The notes under the pieces are model-generated. The model was not told where the DNA came from. It did not search any database and worked only from the letters and a program-made list of their open reading frames with translations. This document shows positions 11,602 to 21,125 of a stretch of DNA of 64,000 bases, in pieces (the first letter of the stretch is position 1; each line of letters begins with the position of its first letter). This stretch comes from Zygnema cylindricum (Eukaryota > Streptophyta > Zygnematophyceae > Zygnematales > Zygnemataceae). The translations under genes were made by a program, and so were the position numbers. The stretch spans positions 164,455 through 228,454 of the forward strand of contig JBBHKE010001484.1 in the NCBI GenBank assembly GCA_037447655.1. Reading direction: 5' to 3'.

Positions 11602-12765
11602 AAAAGTGTAGCTGAAATATGGAAGGATTTAGAATGTGTGTATCAAAAGACTTCCGTGTATCACTGGATGAGTAGTGTCACCAAAATAGTTGAGTATAAG
11701 TATGATGGAGGTAGTATGGTGAAATACTGTATTGGGTTACAAGTATTATTTGTAGAAAATGCCTTGGCAGGAGGAAGCTTTACCGATGCTCAACAAGCTC
11801 TCTTTTTAATGAGAGGCCTACCTAAAGAATTTAAAAGTGCATCTGATAGATTGGCTCGGACTGATAAAAAGGATTGGAACTTAACTTTAGCAATCAGATT
11901 TGTTTTAGAAGAAGAGGGTTATAAAGAATCTCTAAATGATGGGGGGAATTTTCAGGGTGTTAGATCACAGTTTCAGAAAAATAGAGAAAATTGTCAATCT
12001 GAAAACTGCTTTTATTGTAATTACTCAGGGCATACCTTCAGAGTTTGTCCATCATATAAAAGTGCATGTCTCACAGGAAATTTCAGAGAAGGGTGGGACA
12101 ACAACCGGGTTCAGCCCCCTATACAAAGGCAACAAAATTCATTCACTAATCCGAGGAAATATTGTGAAGACAAAACTGTTACACCTTCTTTCGAGAAATT
12201 TGTTTATTTGCCGACCGTCATTTTTGGAAATATGGAGAACGAAGACGGAGGGGGAAAAAGTATTGTCACCGAAGATGAAGTGGAGAAAAAAGAGACACAA
12301 AAAAACGCGGATTTTGAAACTTTTTCTGGTGACAGATTGGTGAGTGAAAAATACTTACAAGAGCGAGAGTTAAGTGAAGTAAAAGGAGTTGGAGGAAAAG
12401 ATGAGGAATTGATAGTGGAACACAAAAATAATGTGGATGTGGAATTTAACGACCTTAGAGAAGGAGAGAGGAAAAATGTTCAAAAAATTGGTGTAAGAGA
12501 GGGAGTTTGTAATTTTGGAAAACAAAATAAAACTGCAAAAATTGGAAAAATAGGAAAAGAAAACTGGAAGAAGAGATTAGTGAAGAAAAAGGCAAGAATT
12601 AGAATTCATGACATTAAAAGGGTAGAAAACGGTGACAAAGATGTAAACTTACAGAAAACACAAAAAATCATTAAGAAAGCAAAGAAAACATGCAGGACTC
12701 AAAGGATCACTAGTAGAAGAAAACAGGTTCAAAAGGTGGTAAAAAGAAGACGGCGTGAGAAGTGA
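11599..12765 (+). CDS. Truncated Copia Gag with a charged C-terminal extension
   Basis: The frame stays open for 388 codons. It lacks a credible start: the upstream part was deleted, and the first ATG within the frame falls about 20 codons in. Residues ~5-115 match the Gag helical domain of Copia elements (WKDLECVYQ, GGSFTDAQQALFLMRGLP). A zinc knuckle follows at residues ~136-149, with C-x2-C-x4-H-x4-C spacing (CFYCNYSGHTFRVC). The remaining ~230 residues are not normal Copia sequence: an acidic Glu/Lys-rich stretch, then a very basic tail ending in RRRREK. Gag normally packages element RNA in cytoplasmic particles. Whether this product is made is unknown. Confidence 0.7.
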   Translation: MKSVAEIWKDLECVYQKTSVYHWMSSVTKIVEYKYDGGSMVKYCIGLQVLFVENALAGGSFTDAQQALFLMRGLPKEFKSASDRLARTDKKDWNLTLAIRFVLEEEGYKESLNDGGNFQGVRSQFQKNRENCQSENCFYCNYSGHTFRVCPSYKSACLTGNFREGWDNNRVQPPIQRQQNSFTNPRKYCEDKTVTPSFEKFVYLPTVIFGNMENEDGGGKSIVTEDEVEKKETQKNADFETFSGDRLVSEKYLQERELSEVKGVGGKDEELIVEHKNNVDVEFNDLREGERKNVQKIGVREGVCNFGKQNKTAKIGKIGKENWKKRLVKKKARIRIHDIKRVENGDKDVNLQKTQKIIKKAKKTCRTQRITSRRKQVQKVVKRRRREK

Positions 12766-12961
12766 TTTTATGGAGGATATTCTTGGAGGAAATGGAAGAC
12801 ATGGAGGCAGGCAATTGAGGGAGAGGTGACGTCAGCGGAAGCGGTGGTGACGTTTGAACGAAAGGGAAGAAGGGAGGAAATTTGAAGGTACGGAAAGGTA
12901 CAACTATATTTCACACGCGGTGTATTTTGTTCCGTATCCACGAGACTAAATTTTCGGGGAG

Positions 12962-14020
12962 TGTTGGTTCGAAAAGTTAGTTTCGTGCGTGCGTGACGTT
13001 TCGTGCGTACACAATGTTTTGTGGGTATAGTACGCTACTCTAATGCTATCTTGATCTACTGTGGAGGTTTGAATTTATTTGGGAATTGAGGGAGTAATGG
13101 TACTAATTGTTTTGGGATGTACGTTATTATTTGAGTGGCGCGAATAAAACGTAAGGAAAGGTACGGAATATGTAAATGTACGGCGGATCGCGAAGCGATC
13201 CGATCTGGAATGTTTTTGGAGAAGTACGCCGCCGGTACGGACTAATTTGGATGGAGTGATGTCATTTCGCAAATTGGATTTTGGTGATTATGCTTCACGA
13301 TATCAAGGATGTCGAAGAAGAGCTACGGACGGTGGCGCCGTTAGTTTAGTGAGGGACGCGAAATCGCGTCCATCACATGATATTTATTTTGGACGGTCCA
13401 GATTCGTTTGACGTAGATTCGTAAGACTTGTAAATATTTAGCAATGTTTTGTCCTGTGTATTAGTTATTAGTGTAGATCTCATGTACACTCACATTAATT
13501 GAGGTAGTTGATTGATTACGTACGGCTGGAATGCCTCCGTAAAGTTAGTAGTAAACTGTAGTGTATATTTGTAGGACTTAGTCATTTTTAGACTAAGGGA
13601 AACTTTTGGAGAGAAACTGTTTTTCTGCTCATTTTTGGGAATTTCATCTGAGAATTGCTCTCTATTTTATTGGAAAAATAATCTGATTGCATGTGTGTTC
13701 CTCCTTGTATTGGAAATATTGTGGCAGATTTGCAGACCTATTGTGCGTCTTGTTAACTTGGGGCTTCTTTGTGAAGTTGGTCAATTTTATCAAAGTTGTT
13801 GTTTTTCTTAATCTTTCAGTGGGTAATGCAAGAATTCTGATCAGAATATTTATATATAAATTTGTGGGAATACTAAGTGGCCTAGAAACTATCTTTTTGT
13901 GAAGTTCCAGCTTGTTTTGGTAATTCTGTGGAATTCTGAGTGGAATCCAAGTAGGTTGTTTTGGGGTAGTCTGTGGTGCTTCCGAGGTTACATTCATGGC
14001 TGAAAATGCTTAAACCAACA
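12962..14020 (+). repeat. Element B 3' LTR (1059 bp)
   Basis: It starts TGTTGG after the polypurine tract and ends CCAACA. Internal perfect hairpins include CGGATCGC/GCGATCCG at about 13186-13204 and GGACGCG/CGCGTCC near 13353-13371. Near its end an ATG at 13996-13998 opens a few gag-like codons before a stop at 14011-14013, a damaged version of the LTR-borne gag start seen in F and A. Confidence 0.85.
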
Positions 14021-14059
14021 CTCTCTGGGTCATTTTTTGCTTACTATAAATTATCAATA

Positions 14060-14420
14060 CTAAATAGGACAAACTCCTATGAGCTGATTACAAAAAACAA
14101 TTTTATCTCCAAGAACTCCCTTAGGTAAGTGATTTGCTGCTTGTTGAGCTGAACTAAGAAACTCAAACTTAAAAACTTTCTTTTCAACTTGTTCTCTCAC
14201 AAAATGTGTCTGAATGTCAATATGTTATGTCCTTGCATGGTAAACTGGATTTTTCATCAAAGCAATGCTACTCTGATTATCTGTAAGAATGAAATTCTCC
14301 TCTATGGGTTCAAACCCTATCTCAGAGTAAAAGTTGCGAAGCCAAATGGCTTCCTTTGCTGCTTGAGTAGCAGCCACGTATTCCGCCTCCGTGTTAGATA
14401 ACGCCATGGAAGATTAGCGT
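14060..14420 (-). pseudogene. Element C RNase H
   Basis: The minus strand encodes the Copia RNase H end: TEAEYVAATQAAKEAIWL, DNQSSIALMKNPVYHART, then after one in-frame stop HFVREQV and a terminal stop at 14060-14062. The single stop near 14224 follows HART and fits a point mutation. The 5' part adjoins unrelated sequence at ~14420, so the protein is broken there as well. Confidence 0.8.
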
Positions 14421-14934
14421 TTCAAACTCCAACTAACGGGTCCTCTTGAACACGTGAAAATCCAGCTGGTAGTGCTCCTCCTTGTGTCGAGGTCGCCTCC
14501 CTTATCCGCATCAACATAGCCGGAAAACAATGTAGGTTCAGGAGAGGATGGTGGAGGAGTTGGCTTGAGTGGGGTGGGCCACTGCCGAATTTACTCATTT
14601 TTCATTTCCCCTTTATTTTCACTCATTTAAACCACTCCTGCCCAAAGGTGTTGATTTTAATGCATACTTTCTTGCATATTTCTGCCATTCATGGCATGAA
14701 CATTGTTTATTTCATACCTGAAGCAACAAACTCCGCCCCACCCTGGCCTTTCAATCCCACGCACCCCACACAAACCAAGACAATCACAAGTTTTTGTCTC
14801 CCCAAAGCAAAACCCATCAATCAAGCCCAACTCCCAAAAGATATCAACACAGGACTTTAGACCGATATGGATTTGTGTTGTTTACAATTCTGCAAATATG
14901 CCCTGGAACTCCCCACAAGGAATGCAATTTTGAT
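14421..14934. other. Unidentified sequence replacing part of C reverse transcriptase
   Basis: Central reverse transcriptase motifs such as YVDD should lie here in element C but are absent. The filler has no recognisable frame. A replacement or deletion event inside C is inferred. Confidence 0.45.
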
Positions 14935-15260
14935 ATCTAGTTGATGCATCTGCATACCCTCTGCTGCCCCTAGTGCTATTAAACTTCTGAGACTATTAAA
15001 CTTCACTACTGGTGAAAAAGTCTGAGTGTAATCAACCCTCTGTTATTGGTAATACCTCTTAGCTACCAACCTCGGATTATATCTTTCCACTGATCCATCT
15101 GATTTCCTCTTAATCTTAAAGACCCATTTACACCCCACAATGTTTTTCTCTTCTGGGCGTTCTACTAAGGTGCAAGTTTTGTGTTTGATCAGTGATCCGT
15201 ATTCTAAATCTATAGCCTCTTTCTATTTATGAGAATTAGAACTCTCCGAAGCTTCATGAA
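14935..15260 (-). pseudogene. Element C reverse transcriptase, N-terminal part
   Basis: Minus-strand frames give GCKWVFKIKRKSDGSVERY, RLVAK, then DYTQTFSPVVKF and MHQLDIKIAFL, the standard opening motifs of Copia reverse transcriptase. At least one stop interrupts it. The catalytic YVDD part is missing downstream. Confidence 0.75.
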
Positions 15261-16177
15261 AGGTTTGCGGTTCCCACTCTGCCGCCATAAAGCAAAAAGC
15301 TAAACCCACCTCTCCCGTTTCTTCAATAAGCCCTTTTGGTTTAGCATGTATCCAATTAGAAACTCTTTGAGGAGTTGCCTTCAATCTCGATTGTTAAATC
15401 GGATTTGGAGAGATTGTACTTTGCAAAGGTTGTGGTGCCGGTAACTTCTCCACAGGTAAAGATTGAAAGGTTGATGTTCCACTGGGGAGGATCAAAGTCT
15501 GAACCGGAATGGAAATTAGCATGGATGATGAAGGCTCCACTTCATGTTCTCTCCTTGGAGTACTTGGTGTTTGTAGAAACCCACTTTTTAATTCTTCTTC
15601 ATTGTTAAAGGGAAATACTTGGTGTTTCTAGAGACCCACTTTCCAATTCTTCTTGATTGTTAAAGGGAACAGTGACAGTCTGTGGTTCTTTGTACCAAGG
15701 ATCAAAATTATCTATCACATCTGAACTACTTTACTTTCCTTCCCTTCATCCACAGTCACATCTCGACTAACATGATTTTTTTGTGTAACTGGGTCATAAT
15801 TTTTGTAAGGTTTTCTATTTGTGTCATAACCTACAAAGACACCAGCCCAACTCTTCTTGTCAAATATCTTTCTATTTTGTGTTGGGATGTAAACAAAGGT
15901 TTTACTTCCAAAAACTTTAAAAATTTTAACATTTGGTCTAAAGCCTCACCAAGCTTCTTCACGTGTTATATCTTTCAGATAAGTACTTGGAGAATGATTA
16001 TTCAAAATAAAATAGAGTAAGGATAGCTTCAGCCCATAGGTTTTGATTAAGTTTTGCACTATGTACTAAACAACGTGCAATTTCAACCAAAGTTTGATTA
16101 AGTCTTTATGAAACTCCGTTTTGCTATGGACTATATGCTACTGTGATTTTTTGTTGTATCCCCTAAGTTTTGCAGTC
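15261..16177 (-). pseudogene. Element C integrase C-terminal region and linker, decayed
   Basis: It lies between recognisable integrase core and reverse transcriptase in the same orientation, and short stretches resemble the integrase C-terminus and its variable linker. Many stops occur, so domain limits cannot be given. Confidence 0.5.
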
Positions 16178-16525
16178 TTAATTAAAAGCTTTGGAGGTAT
16201 AGTACCCTCCATTATCTGATCTTAAAATCTGGATCCGCTCTCCTACTTGATTTTCTACCATGGTTACTCTCAATTTCTCAAAGGCTTCACCCTTGGATTT
16301 CATAAAATACACCCATTCTTTTCTAGTGCACTCATCCGTAAACGTGATGAAAAATCTAGAACCTCCAAGACTTAAGATGTGAGGACCGCTCAAGTCAGAA
16401 TGAATAAGCACCAGCTTCCTTCTATGTTTGGGTTTCATCATTTTTATGAAGAGGAAGCTTTCTTTGCTTACGTTGACCGCATCCTTCAAACACCTTAAGG
16501 TTGTCTTTGGTGTTGACGTCTTCAA
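16178..16525 (-). pseudogene. Element C integrase core
   Basis: An open minus-strand stretch contains LIHSDLSGPH (first catalytic Asp), GGSRFFITFTDECTRKEWVYF and LRSDNGGYYTS (second catalytic Asp). These are the retroviral-type DDE integrase landmarks of Copia elements. The usual Glu after the second GG is Tyr here. The third catalytic residue lies beyond the open stretch. Confidence 0.8.
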
Positions 16526-17240
16526 GTCCTTTCACCATCTTCTTTTTGATGAGTCGTTTGAGATTTTGCTCTCCCAGATGACCAAATCGTTGATGTCATA
16601 GCTCCAAAGTCTATGGTTATTTGCTGAAATTCATCTGTACATCTTCATCGTCCAAACATAGAGTAACAAGATTCCCTTCCGGATATCCAAGAGCGATTAG
16701 CTTTCCCTCATTTTTGATTTCACAACGTTCGTTTTTCTCTTTCTCAAATTCGACTTTTAGTCGACTCCTCACAGCATGGATAATACTAAAAAGGTTATGC
16801 TTTAAACTTGGTATGTATAAAACTTCTTTTAGATACCCTTAATGGCTACCTGTGTCACAATATAATTGTAACTTAACCTCGCCTATTAAACTTATCTCTA
16901 GAATCTTATAATCTGCCAGTATAATCCGTTGAGGACTTTGTAATGCTCTAAGAGAAGAAAAAATGGACTTATCATTACACGTATGATGAGACGCTCCAAA
17001 GTCTATAATCCATTTGCTTTTTAAGCATTAGACTTTGTGAGAAAAAGTTTAGTCTCATCTTGAATATTCATGGCAAACGACTGTTTGTTTTGTTTTTTTC
17101 TGTCTTTACTACGACAAACTGAGACTTATGACCTAGTTTTCCACAACTGTAACAAACAATATTTTTCTTAAGGTTTTCAGTCTTTTTTTTTAATCTACAG
17201 TCAACAGTCTGATAATTGGTTTTGCCACACATGGCACAAA
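16526..17240 (-). pseudogene. Element C gag zinc knuckles, protease and pre-integrase region
   Basis: Minus-strand reading near 17100-17240 shows two Cys-rich stretches (CAMCGK and CYSCGKLGHKS), relatives of the CCHC knuckle. Below it, text resembling the GAG-pre-integrase domain continues to the integrase core with stops. Confidence 0.6.
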
Positions 17241-17477
17241 TAGTTACTAACTCAATAAGTTTTCTTGACTATTTGCTTTTGACATAAAGAGTTGAATCAT
17301 ACTTTGTTTCCTCCTTTCTTTTAATTTCAACTTCTTCCTCAATGAAATGCTGACATATTGCATCAAAGTCTAAAGTAGGTTGACTTTTCAAAGCCATGAT
17401 CATCATAGCATATTGTGATGGCAATGACCTAAACAGTGTGACTAGATCACTATCACTTTACGTTGTCTGAACTTCGG
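17241..17477 (-). pseudogene. Element C gag segment, first copy
   Basis: It matches 17972-18230 in the same orientation, base by base with moderate divergence, and both start at a shared TTACTAACTCA (17243 and 17972). It contains the Gag stretch around SLPSQYAMMIMALKSQ. The duplicate is separated from the second copy by the truncated LTR G. Confidence 0.75.
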
Positions 17478-17971
17478 TGTAAATATTTGGTAGAACAGAA
17501 TTTTGTATGTAGTGAATTAGTTGTTTAGTGTTGAGAATGTGGTTTATGACATACCTTCAGTACACAGGTATACTCACAGTATTTGTTGTGTTAGAATGTT
17601 AGATGTACGGCTGGAATGCCTCCGTACAGCTTAGTGTAGTTTCGGTGTATAGAAGTAGGACTTAGTGAATTTGATTCATTAGGAACAAATGATATGAAAA
17701 CTGTACACTCAGTTTTATGTAATTTCATTTCTGCATATCTCACAGATCTGTTATCATAATTCACTGAAATTCTGTGTGTGTGTTTCTTTGTATGTTATCT
17801 AAATTGTGGTAAATTTTCAGGACCATTGGGGCATTTTTCTGAAAGTTATAGTCTGTCAAAGTTGATGTTCAGCCATCGGTATTTGTGGAAGCGTCCTCTT
17901 TTGATTTGTTATACGATGACTATTGCTGCATCTTCTTCATCTTCAGTGCCAGCAGTTATCTCAGAACAACA
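17478..17971 (+). repeat. G: truncated B-family LTR in element C gag
   Basis: It is similar to the 3' half of element B's LTR from its TAAATATTT block onward, including TACGGCTGGAATGCCTCCGT near 17602. It ends CAACA at 17971. An ATG at 17916-17918 opens 18 codons (Ser-rich, ending Glu-Gln) to the LTR end. The left end is truncated against C gag, so it is neither a complete solo LTR nor an insertion with a visible duplication. Confidence 0.72.
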
Positions 17972-18634
17972 TTACTAACTCAGTACGTTTAACTGATTGT
18001 TTTCCTTTGGCATAAAGAGCTACATTTGACTTTTTTTCCTCCTTTTTTTTAATTTCAACTTCTTTTTGGATATAATGCTGAGATACTGCATCAAAGTCTC
18101 TAGTAAGTTGACTTTTCAAAGCGATTATCATCATAACATATTGTGATGGCAATGACCTAAACAGTATGAGTATCAAGTCATCATCATTCAGTTTTGTGCC
18201 GACTACGGCTAACTGTAACTTAAGCTCTTTCAATCTATTAATATAGGTTTCTTTAGTGTCTCCATTCTCCATACTAAAGTCCAACAATTTGTTCTTTTAT
18301 TGCATAATATTGGACGGATTAGTACGCTCGTGTACAGTCCTTAGTTTATCCCAGATAGCCTTAGGTTTATCAAATTCAGCAATGTGTAAAAGCTGACTTT
18401 CTTCCACTGCTAGAAAAATTAATGTCGTTGCCTCTTCTTCCCTTCTATCATATCCTACTGTTGCAAGGGCTTCAGTAGGTAGGTTTATCTTCAGTGCCGC
18501 TAGGGCTTTAGTAGGTTTATGTTAAGTGCGTGCTACAATACCCCAGCAATTCTTAAATTTTAGAATTTAGGTCATCTTAGCTTTCCAAGGTTAATTACTT
18601 CCATTATTTTTTTAGATGTTTGTAATTTTACCTA
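17972..18634 (-). pseudogene. Element C gag, N-terminal and helical region
   Basis: An open minus-strand segment (17961-18287) contains KETYINRLKELKLQL, ILFRSLPSQYVMMIIALKSQL and an acidic/Lys-rich stretch, typical of Copia Gag of the UBN2 type. Upstream to the primer site the frame continues with WDKLRTVHERT and then stops. It is interrupted and truncated by G at 17971. Confidence 0.75.
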
Positions 18635-18648
18635 GAGCTTCGATATCA
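18635..18648 (-). other. Element C primer-binding site (conventional)
   Basis: Immediately after the LTR end (CTCAACA) the minus strand reads TGATATCGAAGCTC. This is a degenerate version of TGGTATCAGAGC, the site complementary to the 3' end of initiator tRNA-Met used by most plant Copia elements. Confidence 0.7.
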
Positions 18649-19260
18649 TGTTGAGATTCAAAAAACGTGGCCACAGGATTGATCAATTACAAGACAAGAG
18701 GCTAAGGAAAACAACTTTCTTTATGAGAAGACAAGCATAATTACTGAACAAGGAAGAAGATAGATTAATTACATGACAGAATAGCACTCAGTGCAAAAAT
18801 AGTGTAAAAATAGCAGCAAGGAAAAATTGGAGCAAATCATTCAGTAGATTGATGATTAGGTTTCAATGTCAAGCATGCGTATATTTTATATGTGTGAATG
18901 ATGTAGGTACTACGCTACTTGTGCTTTACGTAAAGGAATAGAATCCTAACATGTGAACTACGTAATCAAATCAACGGTCACAATTTACTACGTGAAACAT
19001 ACTCAAAATCTGCAACGACTTGACTTGTCGTACGGTTCAAGTAAATGACTACGTTTCAACAAATCTTGATGTCTATGGAAATTATGGTTGACGTCTAAAC
19101 AAATTTAACTTGACGTCTACGCAAATGTAACGTGACGTCAAATGAACCATACCTTACGTCTATTCAACCGTACCTGTATTCAATTGGACTTTACTTGACT
19201 TCCCTCTCACGCAATGTTTGCTTTTGGTCTTTAGCACAAAATGGACACAAAATTTAAACA
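18649..19260 (-). repeat. Element C 5' LTR (612 bp)
   Basis: It matches 10568-11154. The minus strand starts TGTTTAAATT at 19260 and ends CTCAACA at 18649. The target duplication AGGCG follows at 19261-19265. Confidence 0.88.
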
Positions 19261-19265
19261 AGGCG

Positions 19266-19592
19266 CATTCATCCTCACGTCCTAAAAACCCTCGAATCAA
19301 TCCCCTAAGTACTCGATTCCGACTATAACCTCCCTCTCTATTCCTTGGGCTTGTAGACCTCGTACTGAAGTGTACCGAATACCTTCTCCAAGGGTGCTCG
19401 AGTTGGCGACAATTGTCACACAAACATGGGAGGTCTCTTGGCTCTTACGAAGTATAAAGCTTCCTTCGCGATAATCTCCATTAGCTTCGTCATCCCTATG
19501 TGCACCTTTCCCCATTCTCAAAAATTTGGGGGCCCTTTTCTCCTTAAACTTGTAATAAATAGCAATTTTTTTAAAGATTCTATCAGCCTAGC
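19266..19592. other. No recognisable feature between C and P
   Basis: Unique-looking sequence with short open frames and no domain or repeat I could identify. Confidence 0.4.
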
Positions 19593-19597
19593 CATAC

Positions 19598-20746
19598 TGT
19601 AACTTCGAGACATCCATTGGTACTCAGAGTGAGCAGATCGCAAAAAAACATATCTAGGTAGTGCCGATTCGAAGTTGATACAAACCCAAATGAATGACAC
19701 CTTGACAGTCTGAACCCCAATATAGCTTCACCCATGTGAATTAAGACTTTCTGTGTGCTCAATTTCTTCACAGAATGGAAAGTTAGAATATGAGTTTTGG
19801 ATAACATTCCCCACTTTGACTTTCCCTTAGAAAGACCACCACCCTGACAGGCAAAGACTCTGACCCACTACACTCTTGTGTAGCCTATACCCCTTTGAGT
19901 CTGCAGCAAAAAGAATCATTGAATTTGCTCCCCTGAGCAGTGAGTTATGGCTAGCCAAAGTCGGCCTATAAATACAAAAGCTCTGGGATAGAGGCGGCTA
20001 CCTAAGAATTTTCTAAGTCCTAATCCCCTCTCTAAACCCCGTGCTACTGCTGTACCTTGCCAATGCTACGAATGTAAAGTACAAAAAGGTAAAAGTGCCG
20101 TTGTACTTCTTGTACGGCCATGTACGGCATGGCCGTCCCGCTAACGTATGTCATTTACTGAGCCGTAGTTGCACCCTCTGGGATATTCGCAGTCCATAAG
20201 TGGCCTGCCACGTGTCATCTAGTGACGTCTCCCCCATAAATCGCCAAACGACCACTCCGGTGCTTCGGCTCAATTGTGAGCCGTCCAATCAACACAACAT
20301 TTAATTATGTCCGTTGAAATTGCATGTTGACTTCATTTCGTGGGTTCTGATTTCTTTTAGTGCGTCCGTAGCAGTTCTATGTATTTTTCGGCCTGTAATG
20401 TGTTAAATGCATTCCGCAACAAGTTAATTTGTATATACCTAACATTCCCTGTATACTTCAACACTGGTCTTAGACTACAGGATAAGACTAACGGCTACTG
20501 TCACGGTTAGTGTTTGGATCAAATCCTGGGTCCGTGAATGCTTTTTGGTAAAAATACCAACTTCTCCTTCCTGTCTCCTTCAGACAACCTAGATAGCCAT
20601 GGCTCTAACTCCCTCTCCAGTCGACTGCGACAAGTGTGGGGACTTGAGAAAGGAGTTAGAGGCAGACTGTCTATGCTTCTTTTTTGCCTTTTATTTTACA
20701 CTCTGTAGACCTAGAAAATACTCAAAGAAAAGCACTAATTTTTACA
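19598..20746 (-). repeat. Element P 3' LTR (1149 bp)
   Basis: The minus strand starts TGTAAAAATTAG after a GGGGAG-ending polypurine tract and ends at 19598. A minus-strand ATG lies exactly 20 bases before that end (19615-19617). Confidence 0.85.
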
Positions 20747-20786
20747 CTCCCCTTATTTTCTACTCTACTTTTCTAACAACTCACAC

Positions 20787-21125
20787 TTAACAACAACAAA
20801 AACAAAACATATATATTTTTATATATATATATATATATTTTTTTTTTCCTTTATAAAACTTTAACTGAATTCCCCCGTGTTTGAGGAGGTGTATTAGATG
20901 AGCCGAAATAAACATAACATCTTGTTGATCACACATTTTAATTTGCACGCCATTTTTCATAAATCCGAGCTGATGGAACAAGGATTTTGGCTTGCTATTC
21001 CAACCGCCAGTCCCATCCCCAATCTGCAACAAATACCCAAAAGTTAACCCTTTTACAGGCACATATTCATAAGTGACATCACACCATTTAGTGATGTCAA
21101 ATCCACCCCCCCCCCCAAATTTTCC
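20787..21125 (-). pseudogene. Element P RNase H, internally deleted
   Basis: The minus strand shows FGYLLQIGDGTGGWNSKPK joined directly to a LFHQLGF and VQIKMCDQQDVMFISA stretch. Compared with element F's RNase H, about 30 residues containing the MEAEY motif are missing between these parts. An AT-repeat interrupts the C-terminus near 20810-20840. Confidence 0.75.

Larger units (their letters stand above)
11164..14020 (+). mobile_element. Element B: gag-only Copia derivative nested in C
   Basis: The element runs from a truncated 5' LTR (TATTGG start) through a gag-like frame and a polypurine tract (12950-12961, GGGGAG end) to a complete 3' LTR ending CCAACA. Flanking pentamers TTCTC (11159-11163) and CTCTC (14021-14025) are a 4/5 match and fit an aged target duplication. 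No protease, integrase, reverse transcriptase or RNase H is present. The 5' LTR passes directly into mid-gag at about 11602, so the rest of the LTR, the primer site and the gag N-terminus have been lost. Confidence 0.85.
10568..19260 (-). mobile_element. Element C: Copia retrotransposon with nested insertions
   Basis: Two LTR copies in the same orientation bound the element: 10568-11154 (3') and 18649-19260 (5'). Perfect 5-bp target duplications AGGCG lie at 10563-10567 and 19261-19265. On the minus strand the order is 5' LTR, primer-binding site, gag, integrase, reverse transcriptase remnants, RNase H, then polypurine tract and 3' LTR. Element B is inserted between the RNase H stop and the polypurine tract. 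A truncated LTR (G) sits in gag. Stops, a rearranged reverse transcriptase and a gag duplication show it is dead. Confidence 0.88.

Noticed and set aside
13662-13997. 111-codon minus-strand frame as a gene
   Set aside because: It lies wholly inside element B's 3' LTR, and the homologous LTR G does not keep it open.
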